64,000 nucleotides of DNA from Cololabis saira (taxonomy: Eukaryota > Chordata > Actinopteri > Beloniformes > Belonidae). The stretch covers positions 19,577,017 to 19,641,016 of the forward strand of contig NC_084587.1 in the NCBI RefSeq assembly GCF_033807715.1. Direction: 5' to 3'. The position numbers and the translations under genes were made by a program. Positions 30,089 through 42,469 of this stretch are shown one piece after another. The notes beneath the pieces are model-generated. The model was not told the origin of the DNA. It worked only from the letters and a program-made list of their open reading frames with translations, and ran no database searches. How positions within the stretch are numbered: the stretch's first letter is position 1; each line of letters begins with the position of its first letter.

Positions 30089-30608
30089 CAGGGGTTAGCA
30101 ACCCGCGGCTCTTTAGCGCCGCCCTAGTGGCTCCTGGAGCCTTTTCAAAAATGTTTGACCTTTTTTTCTTCTTTTTTTTTCTCTTTTCCTTTTTTCTCTT
30201 TTTTTCTTCTTCTTTTTTCCGTTTTTTCCTCTTTTTTTCTTCCTTTTTCCTTTCGTTTTTAATCTCGACATTTCGACTTTTTTCTCAACATTTTGACTTT
30301 TTTCTCGACATTTCGACTTTTTTCTCAACATTTCGACTTTTTTCTCAACATTTCGACTTTTTTCTCAACATTTCGAATTTTTTCTCAACATTTCGACTTT
30401 TTTCTCAACATTTCGAATTTTTTCTCGAACTGCATAATGAAAAAAAAAATCTTCCCCCAGTCATAACTAATATAGAAACATGCAGCATGTGTTGTCTTCA
30501 TTCTAAGGCTGATACAAGACTTTTCATTTTTTGCGGCTCCAGACATATTTGTTTTTTGTGTTTTTGGTCCAATATGGCTCTTTCAACATTTTGGGTTGCC
30601 GACCCCTG
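30089..30608. mobile_element. hAT-type MITE with internal minisatellite
   Basis: The ends CAGGGGTTAGCAACCC and GGGTTGCCGACCCCTG are inverted repeats of the hAT kind. They are flanked by a perfect 8-bp duplication GTCTAGTC at 30081-30088 and 30609-30616, diagnostic for hAT. Inside are a T/C-rich stretch and then about eight copies of a 20-bp unit (CTCAACATTTCGACTTTTTT, about 30264-30427). The long plus-strand frame across it is low complexity and not a gene. Confidence 0.85.
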
Positions 30609-30616
30609 GTCTAGTC

Positions 30617-31374
30617 CAAGTCTGGAGCTCAACCCACGTGAAACGGCACTTAAAGCCACCTGTGCAAAAATGAATCCCGACAAACCGCAAAGAGGTGAAG
30701 TAATCTTTTAAACAACAATGTGCCAAAGCCCTTTCAGAGCACCGTGAAAGACAGATGAAGTCATACATAAAGGAATTACTTCATCTTTATCAATCCCTGA
30801 TGGAAAATGTTATTTTATAGACAGTGAGCCATATCATACAGTCACTATTTACTGTAGTCATTGTAGAAGACTGCATCTTGTAGCAGCCTGCATAACAACC
30901 AACCCTGTAGGAGTCTCTGGCCGAGGCCTCAGTTGTCTAGAGGATGTGCAGTGTTGTCCATTCTGTTTTGCAACTTGTGCAACTGTCTTGTTTGCACAAT
31001 CAGCTCTAGAGGCTTTAACATCTTTCTACAAACTCAGAGCAACCAAAGCTTATTGAAGCAGTAGATGCTGCACAGTCCCTTCTTGTAGACGGCCTTAGTG
31101 TTGTATCTCTATTCCAGTCTGTTTCCTTGGTGAACACCCTGGTATCTGTAGTCCACTTCTGCTGTCAGGATGTAAATAATTGTTGGTTTAATGAGGTCAT
31201 TGCTTCCAGAGATTATTCTACAAACTACTGTACAATATTTTGGGAGTTGTTCATTTGATTTTATATTGAGGTTATATTTAGATTATGGGAAGTTCTGCAA
31301 AAGAGCAGTTAATTTACTGTGCGCTGACAAGCAAAGCCTTGGATCTTCAAGAGTGTGTGCTTTCTTTTTCACTT
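30617..31374. other. Gene-free intergenic stretch
   Basis: Nothing recognised beyond unremarkable AT-rich sequence. Confidence 0.4.
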
Positions 31375-31739
31375 TAGCCCCTTTCACACAGCCAGTTCGA
31401 GGCGGGAACGTTGCGCCTTTAAGCCGCCTCGCTGTTCTGTGTGAAAGTCACGGAGGCGGAATGGGGGGGCCAAGTGGCCCCACCAATAAGCCGGCAGCGG
31501 AGGTAGTCACAGAGCCGAAACGGGGTCTGTGTGAATGACACAGCCGGCATGCCGGCATGCCACTAGACGCTGACGCTGTCGTCACGCCTCTGATTGCGGA
31601 ACGCCGGCATGCTGTGTGAATTTACAGACGGGAGCGGCGTTATGCCGGCGTTGTATGGTTCTGTGTGAACCAACAAAGGCGGCGTATTGGCAGGACTTCT
31701 TTACACCAATATTGCGGAATCTCTGTGTGAAAGGGGCTA
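31375..31739. mobile_element. MITE with 17-bp terminal inverted repeats
   Basis: It begins TAGCCCCTTTCACACAG and ends with the exact complement. If the outer TA on each side is the target duplication, it would be Tc1/mariner-like. The interior is markedly GC-rich compared with its surroundings and contains further CTGTGTGAA words and GCCGGCATGCCGGCATGCC palindromes. It has no coding potential. Confidence 0.72.
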
Positions 31740-34700
31740 TAGCTTCTCTTGTCAATACACCAATCTGACAACATTTATATGATACGAAAGTAAGCTTACA
31801 GCTGACATCAATACAAACATTTAATTCCCATTTCGTCCTTTGTTTGGTTGTTGATTAAAGTTTTGCTTCAACTGGAGCCAAGTGAAACATTATGCATTGC
31901 TCACAAACTCTGAACTCATTCAGACGTAACCCAGCCCTGGTTGCATACAGAGAGAGGGAGGACACGTGACTGACAGGCTGTTTTGCGCTCCGTCTCCCCT
32001 GTTCCTTTCCTTGATAGTGGATTTAAACTGACAGACCCCGTCCTACTTCAGCGCAAATACTCCAAACACAGGCCAAACAGGGGCCCATGACAAGCCCCGG
32101 CAAGTCAGCCGAAGTTAACTTGGACCCTGACGCATGCACATACAAGTGGATGATATCAAATGTGATTATCATGCTGCTGAGAGAGAGGATCAAAACATCA
32201 CATGAAAGGACTTTATCGGGTTACCTCACTCCGCAGCCTGAAGTCCACACTTCAAAGTAATATGAGTAAAGAACACAAACAAAATCTTGATTATTACAAT
32301 CCAGATTTAAGTTTTAATACTTCCGTTTTGCCTGCCTGTTAAAGAGGATTAATTACTGAGTCACACGTAGAGTAAGCTGGTGTTTTTCTCCTGTAGCATT
32401 CACACAGAAATCAAGCATGTTTATTCATTTAAATGTTAATTGAAGTCTCACATAAATCAGAGAACGTTTTGCTGCTTTTGGAAGTCAACCCCCAGTTTCA
32501 TTTTCTTACTAATGCTCTTGCTTAAATTTGTAAATATATATATCTCCAAATAAGAGGAAATGAGGTCACCAGACAGGATCACATTTACAACTCTTACATT
32601 GTCATGGATTAAATGAGTCAGGACTCGGGGTTACTGAAGTGCAGGACATTTATTTGAATAAGGAACAGGGACATGAAAGAACGACGCCTGGAAAACACAG
32701 AGGGACAAATCCTAAAGGGCCCGCTGTATCAAAGCGTTTCCTCTCTGCCGTGCATCATTGTTGAGTCTTCCCTGCTTTTCCTCTTCTGACCGTCTGCAGT
32801 ACTTGCTGCTGCTGACACGAAGCTTTTATCAAAGCCTGGCAAGAAAACAAGAGGAGCCCACAGGACAGTTAAAGTCCAGAAATGAACATGAAGGACTACA
32901 AGCTCCAAAACGTAGATGCGTGACTGCCACCAGCTTCATGGTTCACAGAAGGGAACTCCAGCACAAGCAGAAGCTCTTACCGCACCCCTCTGCTGTGTCT
33001 ATTTCTCCCATGTGAATGACTTACTTCATTTTGCTGACAGTGTTTTAGCGTGGGGTGACTAATTCAGTTCCTACAATGCATCTGGATTTCAACACCAAAT
33101 CAGCAGAAAACATGCATATTTTTGTCCCGCATCCTGCGTTGCCATAATGATGAAAACAACATCATTTTTTGTGGGAGTGAGTAGCTGTTGATAAAGAGGA
33201 CTTACTGGCAGTGACACGTGCCCCTTTGTAATATGCTGCAAGCACCTTTCTTTGCCCCACCTGCTCTTCCCGGCTGTGAGAAGAAACACTTTTGCAAACG
33301 CACCAGATTTGTTATTTTCTGACCACCACTGCAACAATGCCTAATGAATCTGCTGTCTAAGTTTTCACTCGTGCTCTTCCTTTCCGAGTGCATTTATCCT
33401 TGCACATTTGAATCCCCTGGATTCTTGGCTGGCTTGAGCCCACCACTCCCCTCGTCTCTATTTTCTTTCTTTTTTTCATCTACTGGAGTCCTGAGACACA
33501 GTGACCCACTTCTAGTTCCTTCCTCTCTCCAAAGTGGCGTGTGTGTAAATGTTAAAGTTAACAGTTTCTGTTTTTGCAGCAGTTTTGGCTCTGGAACCTA
33601 CCCCCCATCTACATCTTTACTCTTTTATCACCCCTGACACAATACACCCACCCCTATTCACTGGGCTTTATGTGCACCGACCAGTGAAACGTCCTGTTTG
33701 GGAGCCGCAGAGAAAGGGAAACTCTGCCATGACTCATTACCAGGGGACCCCTTGGCATGTTGTACCCCTCCTCTGCATGCAAGGAATGCTAGATGGACAC
33801 ACCCCGGCCTGCATGTGAAGGTGCACGTTCAGATGCAAACAACAGAACTTTATGAAAGTTTGACAGACAGCAGGGTTTTGACAAAGAAAAGCAAAAGCAA
33901 AGATTTTCCAAGCACATCAAGTCCATTCAGAGCAGATGAAAATTGATGGTCGGAAGGTTTGCATGAAACTCTCCCCACCCCTTTCTTCTTCTTCTTCTTT
34001 TTTTCTTTCTTTGAGCTGTGCACAGCTGCATGTTGCAAAGATGGAAACATTTGCAATCATTTACAGAAGTTTGGCTTTCTAACATGCTATGTCATTAAAC
34101 ATCCATGCACGTCATTCAGCCCGTGTTAAACATATACCTGCGCGATCCATTATAACATAAAAACAAACTACGGGAGGGAAAAAAAAAGTACACCTTTCTT
34201 TCTTTCGCTCATCTTTTTTACACATGTTGGCTCCAGCCTCTCCTCCCTCTTGTTTTTCTCTTTTACCTTCCCCCATGGCTGATTTTGGCAGGGCCACGGG
34301 TTCAAAGACGTGCATGCACCAGAATGTAGGTCAGGCATTGGTGCTGAGTTACCGATTAGAAACAGCTGTGTTTGTGGGCCACTCTCTCCGTCTGCTGGAG
34401 CTAGCAGTCGTTGCACAACCGTACAGAGCAATAATCCCACTGTATGGATGCCCCCCTGCTCTGAAACTCTGCACTTAGTTCCACTTTTTTACCCTAAAAA
34501 TATGATGAATAAGGGGATTACAAAAAGCACACCGGTTTTGACCAGCTTTCTGCACAGAACAGGTCTCGTGAATCATCATCTCTGCCGCCTTGTATTGGCC
34601 TCTGCAGAAAAACCATAAATATGCACAAGCTTGTTTTGTTTTCTTCTCCAATATGCATATTTCTTTTTCTCGTTTCTCTTTCCCTACGCCTCATAAAAAT

Positions 34701-35949
34701 CATCCAAAGAGGCTCATTGCCCTCCTTTTCTTAAAACAGTCTAGCATGTCTGTGGTTCTGCCTATTGTTTTCAAATGAAAACATGGCTCAGCTGCAGAAT
34801 GTGTTTCCCTCCTGCTGCTCCGGACAATAGCTGGTGTGTAGCCTGAACGAAACAGCAAATGGTTTCGGCTGCATCAAAACAGCAGTAGACCTGGAAAGTT
34901 GACAGATGCAGGCGGTGTATAGTTTAGTTCTAGGGGCCCTTTAAAGCCCTGCACATTTCCAGTTCTGGTTCTGCAAGCCAGCATGCAGAATGAAGGGACA
35001 GCGATGACTGTCTGCACTCAAAAACCCTTTAACCGTCCTCTCTTTACTGCCAGCTCAGCACCGGATATGAGCCAAAGTCTGTGCCTTGCAGCTGTGGGTC
35101 CAAAATGCCCAAAGGGCAAAATAGTTCACACAAGTATCCAAACACACACATTCATATATAGCACACTCAGGCGAGCATGTGAGCTCACGGAGTGCACAAA
35201 CATGGTCTCACACGCAATGAGTCACAAAAACACAAGTTGTGCCGTGTACATGACCTCGAGAGATGGTAGTAATTACAGTGGCGTGTTGTCTCTGACATTT
35301 GTCCTCGCCACACCCTTTGGCCACTTGTGAGCTGGCTGATGAAGAGCTTTAGCCAGGCATTTCAACAACGCAGGTATTCACACACACTGTAACAAAACAC
35401 AGCTGATTATTGGACAGGCATGTGTGCATATTTTTTAAAGCTGACATATTAGTCCTGTGCAAAAGTCTTAGGGATCACTAATCTTGTTATTTTATCAGCA
35501 GGACTAGGGCTCCTGTTGATATAAAAGCTAAACTAGGGGATCAAGGCTTTTTCTATGCTTGTTTACATCTGCTTGGGTGTCTGAAGTGAGCAGCAAACCA
35601 AAAAACTGTGATGCAACAACAGCCGTGTATTTTAGTTTTGGCTAACTTGAGTCTAAAAACGATGTCATTCAGTGAGCCTTTGAGATCTGTAGGGCGCTGT
35701 GACATCACAGTCCCAGGTCATCGTAGCTTTATGCAGCTTTCACATGTTTATCTTCATCAAACTTCACATCATTCAGTCTTCACTGTTGCCAATTTTAAAC
35801 GATGCACACCCTGTGGAGGAGAGGAACAGTTTTTATGGGGGGAGGAGTCAACCAGTTCATTTGACTCCACCCTCTAAATCCAGTTGCTATGAAAACACGT
35901 TATAAACGCACCTCTTGTACTGTATATCCGTGGGCTTTTAACCACAGCA
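31740..35949. other. Gene-free intergenic stretch
   Basis: Sequence of moderate AT content with several short polypyrimidine runs (for example about 33987-34015). No exon, RNA gene or bounded mobile element was recognised on either strand. Confidence 0.4.
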
Positions 35950-35965
35950 CCGTACAAACATTTAT

Positions 35966-36357
35966 CCAAACTTTCTTTATTGAATTTTGTGCAGAACAGG
36001 CAAAAGCTCATAGTTTAACAAGCAGTAAATCAACAGTCAGACGATAAAGCCAGTCCTTTTTACGTTTCAAACCCAGAACAACCCATCCACCCACCCACCC
36101 ACCCACCCTGAACTGTACGTATTTAAACCATTCATTCTCACAACACACATAGTACAAAATACAAATTAAGACAGGTGACCAAGATTAAAAATAATAATAA
36201 TAATAATTATTAAATAAATAAATGAATAAAAATAATTTAAAAAAATATATATATATGTATAAAATAAATGTCAATTGCACAGTAGTACATAGTTGAAGAG
36301 GGTAACAACAGTAATAAATAGATAATTAAATTAAATAAATAAAGCAAAACAGAACAG

Positions 36358-36401
<44 letters not shown>

Positions 36402-36437
36402 GAGGGAGGGGGAAGGCGGGGGGGGGGGGGGGGGGGC
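35966..36437 (-). other. LINE 3' UTR with A36 and G-rich tracts
   Basis: Between the ORF2 stop and the 3' junction. On plus, a G-rich run (36394-36436) and a 36-nt A run (36358-36393) sit directly after the stop codon, reading as poly-C then poly-T in the RNA. Further down are TAAATAAA-type repeats and a CCCACCCA tract (36085-36108). AATAAA near the 3' end would serve as the polyadenylation signal. Confidence 0.65.
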
Positions 36438-39400
36438 TCAGTCGGTTTCTGCAATTATAGTCATAGAGTCAATGTGCCTGAGGAGTGGTTGCCATATCTT
36501 ATAGAAACTGTTTGAGGAACCTTTCAGGGAAAGCCTGATCTTCTCTAATGCGACACACTGCAGTATGTCCTGAACCCATTTGTTGTGAGTTGGAGGAGAG
36601 GCGTGGGACCATTTTAGAAGAATGAGTCTTCGAGCAAGTAATGTGGTGAATGCTATGATTTTTCGCGTTGAATTAGGCACACCGTGTGAGTGCAATCCAA
36701 AGAGAGCTGTAAGGGGATCAAGTGGTATAGTTCGGCCTGTTGTTTTACTAAGTGTATCGAATATTGCTGTCCAAAAATCAGATAATTTAGGGCAAGTTAA
36801 AAACATATGAACGAAGTCGGCAGGGGCTTGCCCACATCTGTTGCATGAGTCCGCTCTGTCAGGGTAGATTTTGGCAAGTTTGGCATTGGTAAGGTAGGCT
36901 CTATGCAGGATTTTACATTGAATAAGGCTGTGCCTCGCACAAATAGAGGATGAATGAACATTTTTTAATATCTCCTCCCATTGCTCATCAGCCAAGGTGA
37001 TTCCAAGGTCCTGTCCCCAAGTAGCTCTTAAGGAGACCAGATGGTTTGGGGACAATGTATAAATTAGTTTATATGTGGTCCCTATGAGTCCTTTCTTCCT
37101 GGGATTGAGCAATAGAAATTGGTCAATAAGAGAGTTTGGGGGTCTATTAGGAAACTGGGGGAAGCAGGATTTCACAAAATGTCTTATTTGGAAGAACCGA
37201 AAAAGGTGAGTGTTTGGTAAGTCAAATTTTGCAGCCAAGTCGGTAAATGAGGAGAAAACTCTATCAACAAAAAGGTCGCCAAGCGTTGTCAGGCCTTTCT
37301 CAGACCAGGTACGGAAGGCTGGATCAGAGCATGACGGCGCAAACAGGTGATTATGAAAAATTGGTGATTGGCAGGACTGTGTGTGGAGACCAAAAGCCCT
37401 TCTGAACTGATTCCAGATCATTAAAGTGTTTCTTACAATTGGGTTAGGGCTAACCTGTTTAATTAACATAGGTAATTGAGAGCAAACCACAGACCAAAGG
37501 GAGAAACGTGAGGAGGAGACTTCGAGCAAAGCCCACTGTGGGGATTCAGGTATCGTTTTAACTGTGTTCCAGAGGAGGAGCTTGTTGATATTGCAGGCCC
37601 AGTAATAGTAGCGGAAGTCTGGGAGCGCTAGTCCTCCTGAGGATTTAGGGAGTCGGAGCGCTGTTCGACCGATTCGTGCACGTTTATTACCCCAGAGGAA
37701 GGAGCTAATCAGCTGGTCAAGGTTGGAAAAGAACGATTTCCTTATGAAGATGGGTATATGTTGAAAGAGGTAAAGAAACCGTGGAAGTAACGACATTTTT
37801 ATCAGGTTGACCCGCCCAGCCAAAGAGAGTGGGAGGGAAGACCACCTGGCAAAGTCTGATTTACAACGTTCGAGCAATGGGTTGAAATTTTTGGCAAATA
37901 GTTGGGAAAATGATTTTGTCACCGTAATTCCAAGGTATTTAAGACCATCCGTAGCCTTCCTAAAGGGAGGGAGGTCATGAGGGAGATCATCAGCAGCAGA
38001 GTTAATTGAGATATAGTCGCTTTTTTCCAAGTTCAATTTGTAGCCTGAATACTTCCCAAATTTCTCAAAAATGTCTAAAATTGTAGGGAGGCTGGAGGAA
38101 GGGTTGGATATGTACAATAAAAGATCGTCAGCATAAAAAGAAATTTTGTGAAGCTGTCCGTGGCGTGTTATGCCTTCAAACCCGTTCTCACTACGCAGCC
38201 AAATGGCCAGGGGCTCAACCGCCAGGGCAAATAGAAGCGGAGAAAGGGGACAGCCCTGCCGGGTGCCTCTATGTAAAGAGAATAGGCGTGATTTAATACC
38301 GTTAGTGTTGACAGAGGCTACAGGGGAGGCGTAAAGGAGTTTTATCCAATCCACAAAGCCAGGGCTGAGGCCAAATTTATTGAGAATGTAGAACAGATAT
38401 CTCCATTCCACGCGATCGAAAGCTTTTTCCGCGTCTAGAGATAGAACCAGTTCAGGAGAATCAGTGGAGTGAGAGTAGAGAATATTAAGTAACCTGCGTG
38501 TGTTAGAAGATGAATGTCTCCCTGAAACAAAACCAGTTTGATCAGGGTCGACTAGGGATGGTATAACTCTCTGAAGGCGACTAGCCAGTACTTTTGCCAG
38601 TATTTTAAAGTCCACATTCAGGAGAGAAATTGGTCTGTAACTACTACAAAGAAGTGGATCTTTATCCTTTTTTAGTAATAGTGAAATTGAAGCCTCTGAC
38701 ATAGTGGATGGTAACCGACCCTCTGCCTGGGCATCATTGAAAACTTTACTTAGAATCGGGGCAAGGACTGTAGAGTAGGTCTTGTAAAATTCTGTTGTGT
38801 AACCATCTGGACCAGGTGATTTATTGCACTGTAGAGAGGTAATTGCATCCTTGACCTCAGAGACCGTAATTGGTGCACCCAAGTCACTAGCAACCGGTGT
38901 GTCAATTTGAGGGTACGAAAGCAGGTCAAGGGGGTTTGGGCCATCCCAATCACGTTGAGAGGATTCGGAGGAATACAGTTTAGAATAATAATCAACAAAT
39001 GCATTATTAATAGCGGTTGGATTGGATGAGGTGTCATCGGAAGCGATCCTAATCCTAGGTATAAGTCTAGATGCCGCCTCAGTTCGTGCTTGGTAAGCTA
39101 GGAGTTTGCCTGCTTTGTCACCTTGCTCAAAAAAGCGTTGCTTAGTATGTAAAAGTTGTTTCTCAATCCGGCCAGACGATAATAAGTTATATTGTGATTG
39201 GAGCTGTGCCCGTTTCTTATATAATGCATCTGATGGGTCAGTAGAATATTGAGTGTCTAACTTTTGTATTTCATCTGATATTTGCTTTAGTTTAGAGCGC
39301 TCCGACTTCCTAAAGCCAGAAATAAAAGATATAATTTGACCACGCAAAAAGGCCTTGAGGGACTCCCACAACATGTCACTGCCTATATCCGGGGTATCGT

Positions 39401-40228
39401 TCGTGTCAAGGAAGAACTGAATTTGATTAGTTAAAAAGTCCTTGAATTTTGACTCGGATAGTAAGTGAGAATTAAATCTCCAGGTTCTGGTAGGCAATCT
39501 GCCCTGGGGAAAGTTAATGTTTAGGGAGACGGGAGAGTGATCGGAAATCACTATGCTGTGGTATTTGGACAGTTGTATGTTATCTAACAATCTATTGTCG
39601 AGCAGGTAAAAGTCAATCCGAGAATAAGACCTGTGAACATGCGAAAAAAAGAGAAAGCTTTCGCATGAGGATGCATAGTTCTCCACGGATCAGACAGGCC
39701 TAATTGGTCTGCATGGAACTTTAACATGGTAGCCGCCTTAGACAGGCCAACTTGTTTGGTGGATGATCTATCAAGATTAGGGTCTTGGACCTGGTTAAAA
39801 TCACCCCCAATTATTAGGTGATGATCTGCCGCGTTTGGGATATCAGAGAAAAATTTTGACAAAAATTTATCATCATCCCAATTTGGAGCATATATTGAGG
39901 CCAGGACCACAGGGGTGTCTTGTAACTTGCCCAGTACCATGACGTAGCGCCCATTCGGGTCGGAAATAACAGAGGAAGGTTCAAAAGCAACGTCTTTATG
40001 TACAATAATAGCTGCACCTCTAGCCCTCTCTGAAAAACTCGAATGGAAAATGTGACTCATCCAGGGTCTCTTAATACGGGAGAACTCAGATTTGCGCAGG
40101 TGTGTCTCTTGTAAGAAAAACAAGTCCCCTTTAAGTTCCTGTAAGTGTGATAGTACCTTGTTGGCTTTAACAATATTATTCATCCCCTTTACATTCCAGG
40201 AGATGAGACGGATGTTCCTACTACTCAT
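36438..40228 (-). CDS. LINE ORF2: AP endonuclease and reverse transcriptase (one frameshift)
   Basis: This is the enzyme that nicks target DNA and copies element RNA at the nick. The first frame (40228 to 39584) has the endonuclease motifs SWNVKG, LQETHL, SIYAPN and GGDFNQ. The second frame (from about 39686 to the TGA at 36438-36440) continues with SRIDFYLLD and ISDHSPV. It then carries RT motifs SPGPDGYTTEF, RPISLLNVDFK, LSLDAEKAFDRVEW, GTRQGCPLSPLLF and SFYADDLLLYI (catalytic YADD at about residues 518-521 of that frame), and a C-terminal CNRCGQAPADFVHMFLTC knuckle. The two frames differ by one base at a T7 run (39644-39650), consistent with one lost T. Apart from that the gene is open for 3.8 kb, so inactivation is recent or the base is a sequencing error. 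Confidence 0.9.
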
Positions 40229-40307
40229 TGGTATTCCCCAGTCCTGCTAATAACTGTTGAGCCCTGAAGGAGGGGGGGGAGGGGGGGGAGGAAAGGAAGA
40301 GAGAAGG

Positions 40308-40361
<54 letters not shown>

Positions 40362-40755
40362 CAGACACCCACACACACACACACACACACATTACTACAT
40401 ACTTACGTACAAAGTTACCGAAAATCCCAATCCTCATAGGAATATAAACCCTGAGTATCCCAATAGATACAGTGCAGATCTTGCTTCTCACTTCTCACTT
40501 CTCGCTCGAACAGTCCCATTCCCACAAAGACGTATTGCTCAGCCTCTCTCCAGGGTATGAGATTAAAGGTCCAACAACAGAAATAGAGCCTGATACCTTT
40601 TTTGTCCAAACTTGGCTCTAGTTCTCCAGGCCTTAAACAAGCGGAACTTATGCTTTCTTTTCACAGAGCAGCATCGCTGAATAGCGATGTGCAGGGACAC
40701 AGTGTATAGTAGAAAAACTGCATAGATCGGAGTGACCCAAAGTTCACGAGAGATG

Positions 40756-40789
<34 letters not shown>

Positions 40790-40792
<3 letters not shown>

Positions 40793-40934
40793 GGTTATAA
40801 TACACAGCTGCCCAATAATCTCTCTCTACTGAGAAATGTAGTGCAAAAAAAAAAAAAGGGGGGGGGGCCCCTTTAACATATAAAATCAGTAGAGCTAAAA
40901 GTAGCGCTGATGGAAAAAAAAAAAAGAAAAAAAA

Positions 40935-41003
<69 letters not shown>

Positions 41004-41141
41004 GAGAGGTGTTATAATACACAGCTGCCCAATAATCTCTCTCTACTGAGAAATGTAGTGCAAAAAAAAAAAAAGGGGGGGGGGCCCCTTTAACATATAA
41101 AATCAGTAGAGCTAAAAGTAGCGCTGATGGAAAAAAAAAAG

Positions 41142-41178
<37 letters not shown>

Positions 41179-41400
41179 CCTCTTTAACATATAAATTCAG
41201 TAGGGCTAAAAGTAGCGCTGATGCAAAAAAAAAAAAAAAAAAAAAACAAAGGGGGGGGCTCTTTAACATATAAAATCAATAGGGCTAGAAGTAGCGCTGA
41301 TGCAAAGAAAGAAAGAAAAAAAAAAGGGGGGCTCTTTAACTTTAACATATAAAATCAGTAGGGCTAGAAGTAGCGCTGATGCAAAAAAAAAAGAAAATAA

Positions 41401-41436
<36 letters not shown>

Positions 41437-41489
41437 CTCTTTAACATATAAAATTAGTAGGGCTAAAAGTAGCGCTGATGCAAAGAAAG

Positions 41490-41537
<48 letters not shown>

Positions 41538-41595
41538 CGGGGGGGACTCTTTAATTTTAACATATAAAATCAGTAGGGCTAGAAGTAGCGCTGAT

Positions 41596-41628
<33 letters not shown>

Positions 41629-41724
41629 AAATAAATAAATAAAAAAAATAAAAAATAAAAAAAGGGCCTCTTTAACATATAAAATTAGTAGGGTTAAAAG
41701 TAGCGCTGATGCAAAGAAAGAAAG

Positions 41725-41763
<39 letters not shown>

Positions 41764-42068
41764 CGGGGGGGGCTCTTTAATTTTAACATATAAAATCAGT
41801 AGGGCTAGAAGTAGCGCTGATGCAAAAAAAAATATATAAAAAAAAGATAAATAAATAAATAAAAAAGGGCCTCTTTAACATATAAAATTAGTAGGGCTAA
41901 AAGTAGCGCTGATGCAAAGAAAAAAAAAGGGGGGCTCTTTAACTTTAACATATAAAATCAGTAGGGCTAGAAGTAGCGCTGATGCAAATAAATAAATAAA
42001 TAAATAAAAAAGGGCCTCTTTAACATATAAAATTAGTAGGGCTAAAAGTAGCGCTGATGCAAAGAAAG

Positions 42069-42100
<32 letters not shown>

Positions 42101-42240
42101 CTCTTTAACTTTAACATATAAAATCAGTAGGGCTAGCAGTAGCGCTGATGCAAAAAAATAAATAAATAAAAAAGGGCCTCTTTAACTTATAAAATTAGTA
42201 GGGCTAAAAGTAGTGCTGATGCAAAGAAAGAAAGAAAGAA
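40790..42240 (-). repeat. Tandem array between LINE ORF1 and ORF2
   Basis: About 14 copies of a 70-110-bp unit with a conserved core, on plus TTTAACATATAAAA, TTAGTAGGGCTAAAAG and TAGCGCTGATGCAAA. The cores are separated by variable A runs, AAAT/GAAA repeats and G6-G9 runs. A longer 213-bp unit containing TTATAATACACAGCTGCCC is duplicated at about 40794 and 41009. On the element strand the spacers are poly-T and poly-C. The array occupies nearly all of the 2.2-kb space between the two reading frames. Confidence 0.85.
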
Positions 42241-42469
42241 GAAAAAATAAAAATAAATAAAAAAAAAAAAAAAAAAATTAAAAAATTAATAAAAAAAAAA
42301 AAAAAAATAAATAAATAAAAAATAAAATGAATAAAAGTAGGCCTCTCGGGCTCAAAGAGGGTCAACCAACCTTGCAATGACTGTCTGTGCTTCCACGAAT
42401 ATTAACTGTTATTAACGACATCAGTCTTAGGTAGAACAAGCTGGCCGTTGCGTGCGACCGAGGGTTCCT

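Noticed and set aside
30040..30711. 223-codon plus-strand open frame
   Set aside because: It spans the hAT MITE. The Phe/Ser/Leu-rich repeats come from the T/C-rich tract and the 20-bp minisatellite, not from a gene.
34224..34618. Overlapping plus-strand frames of 84-102 codons
   Set aside because: No domain, no splice context and different frames are equally open.
40790..42240. CRISPR-like or satellite array
   Set aside because: The spacers are homopolymers and simple repeats, and the array sits between two LINE reading frames.
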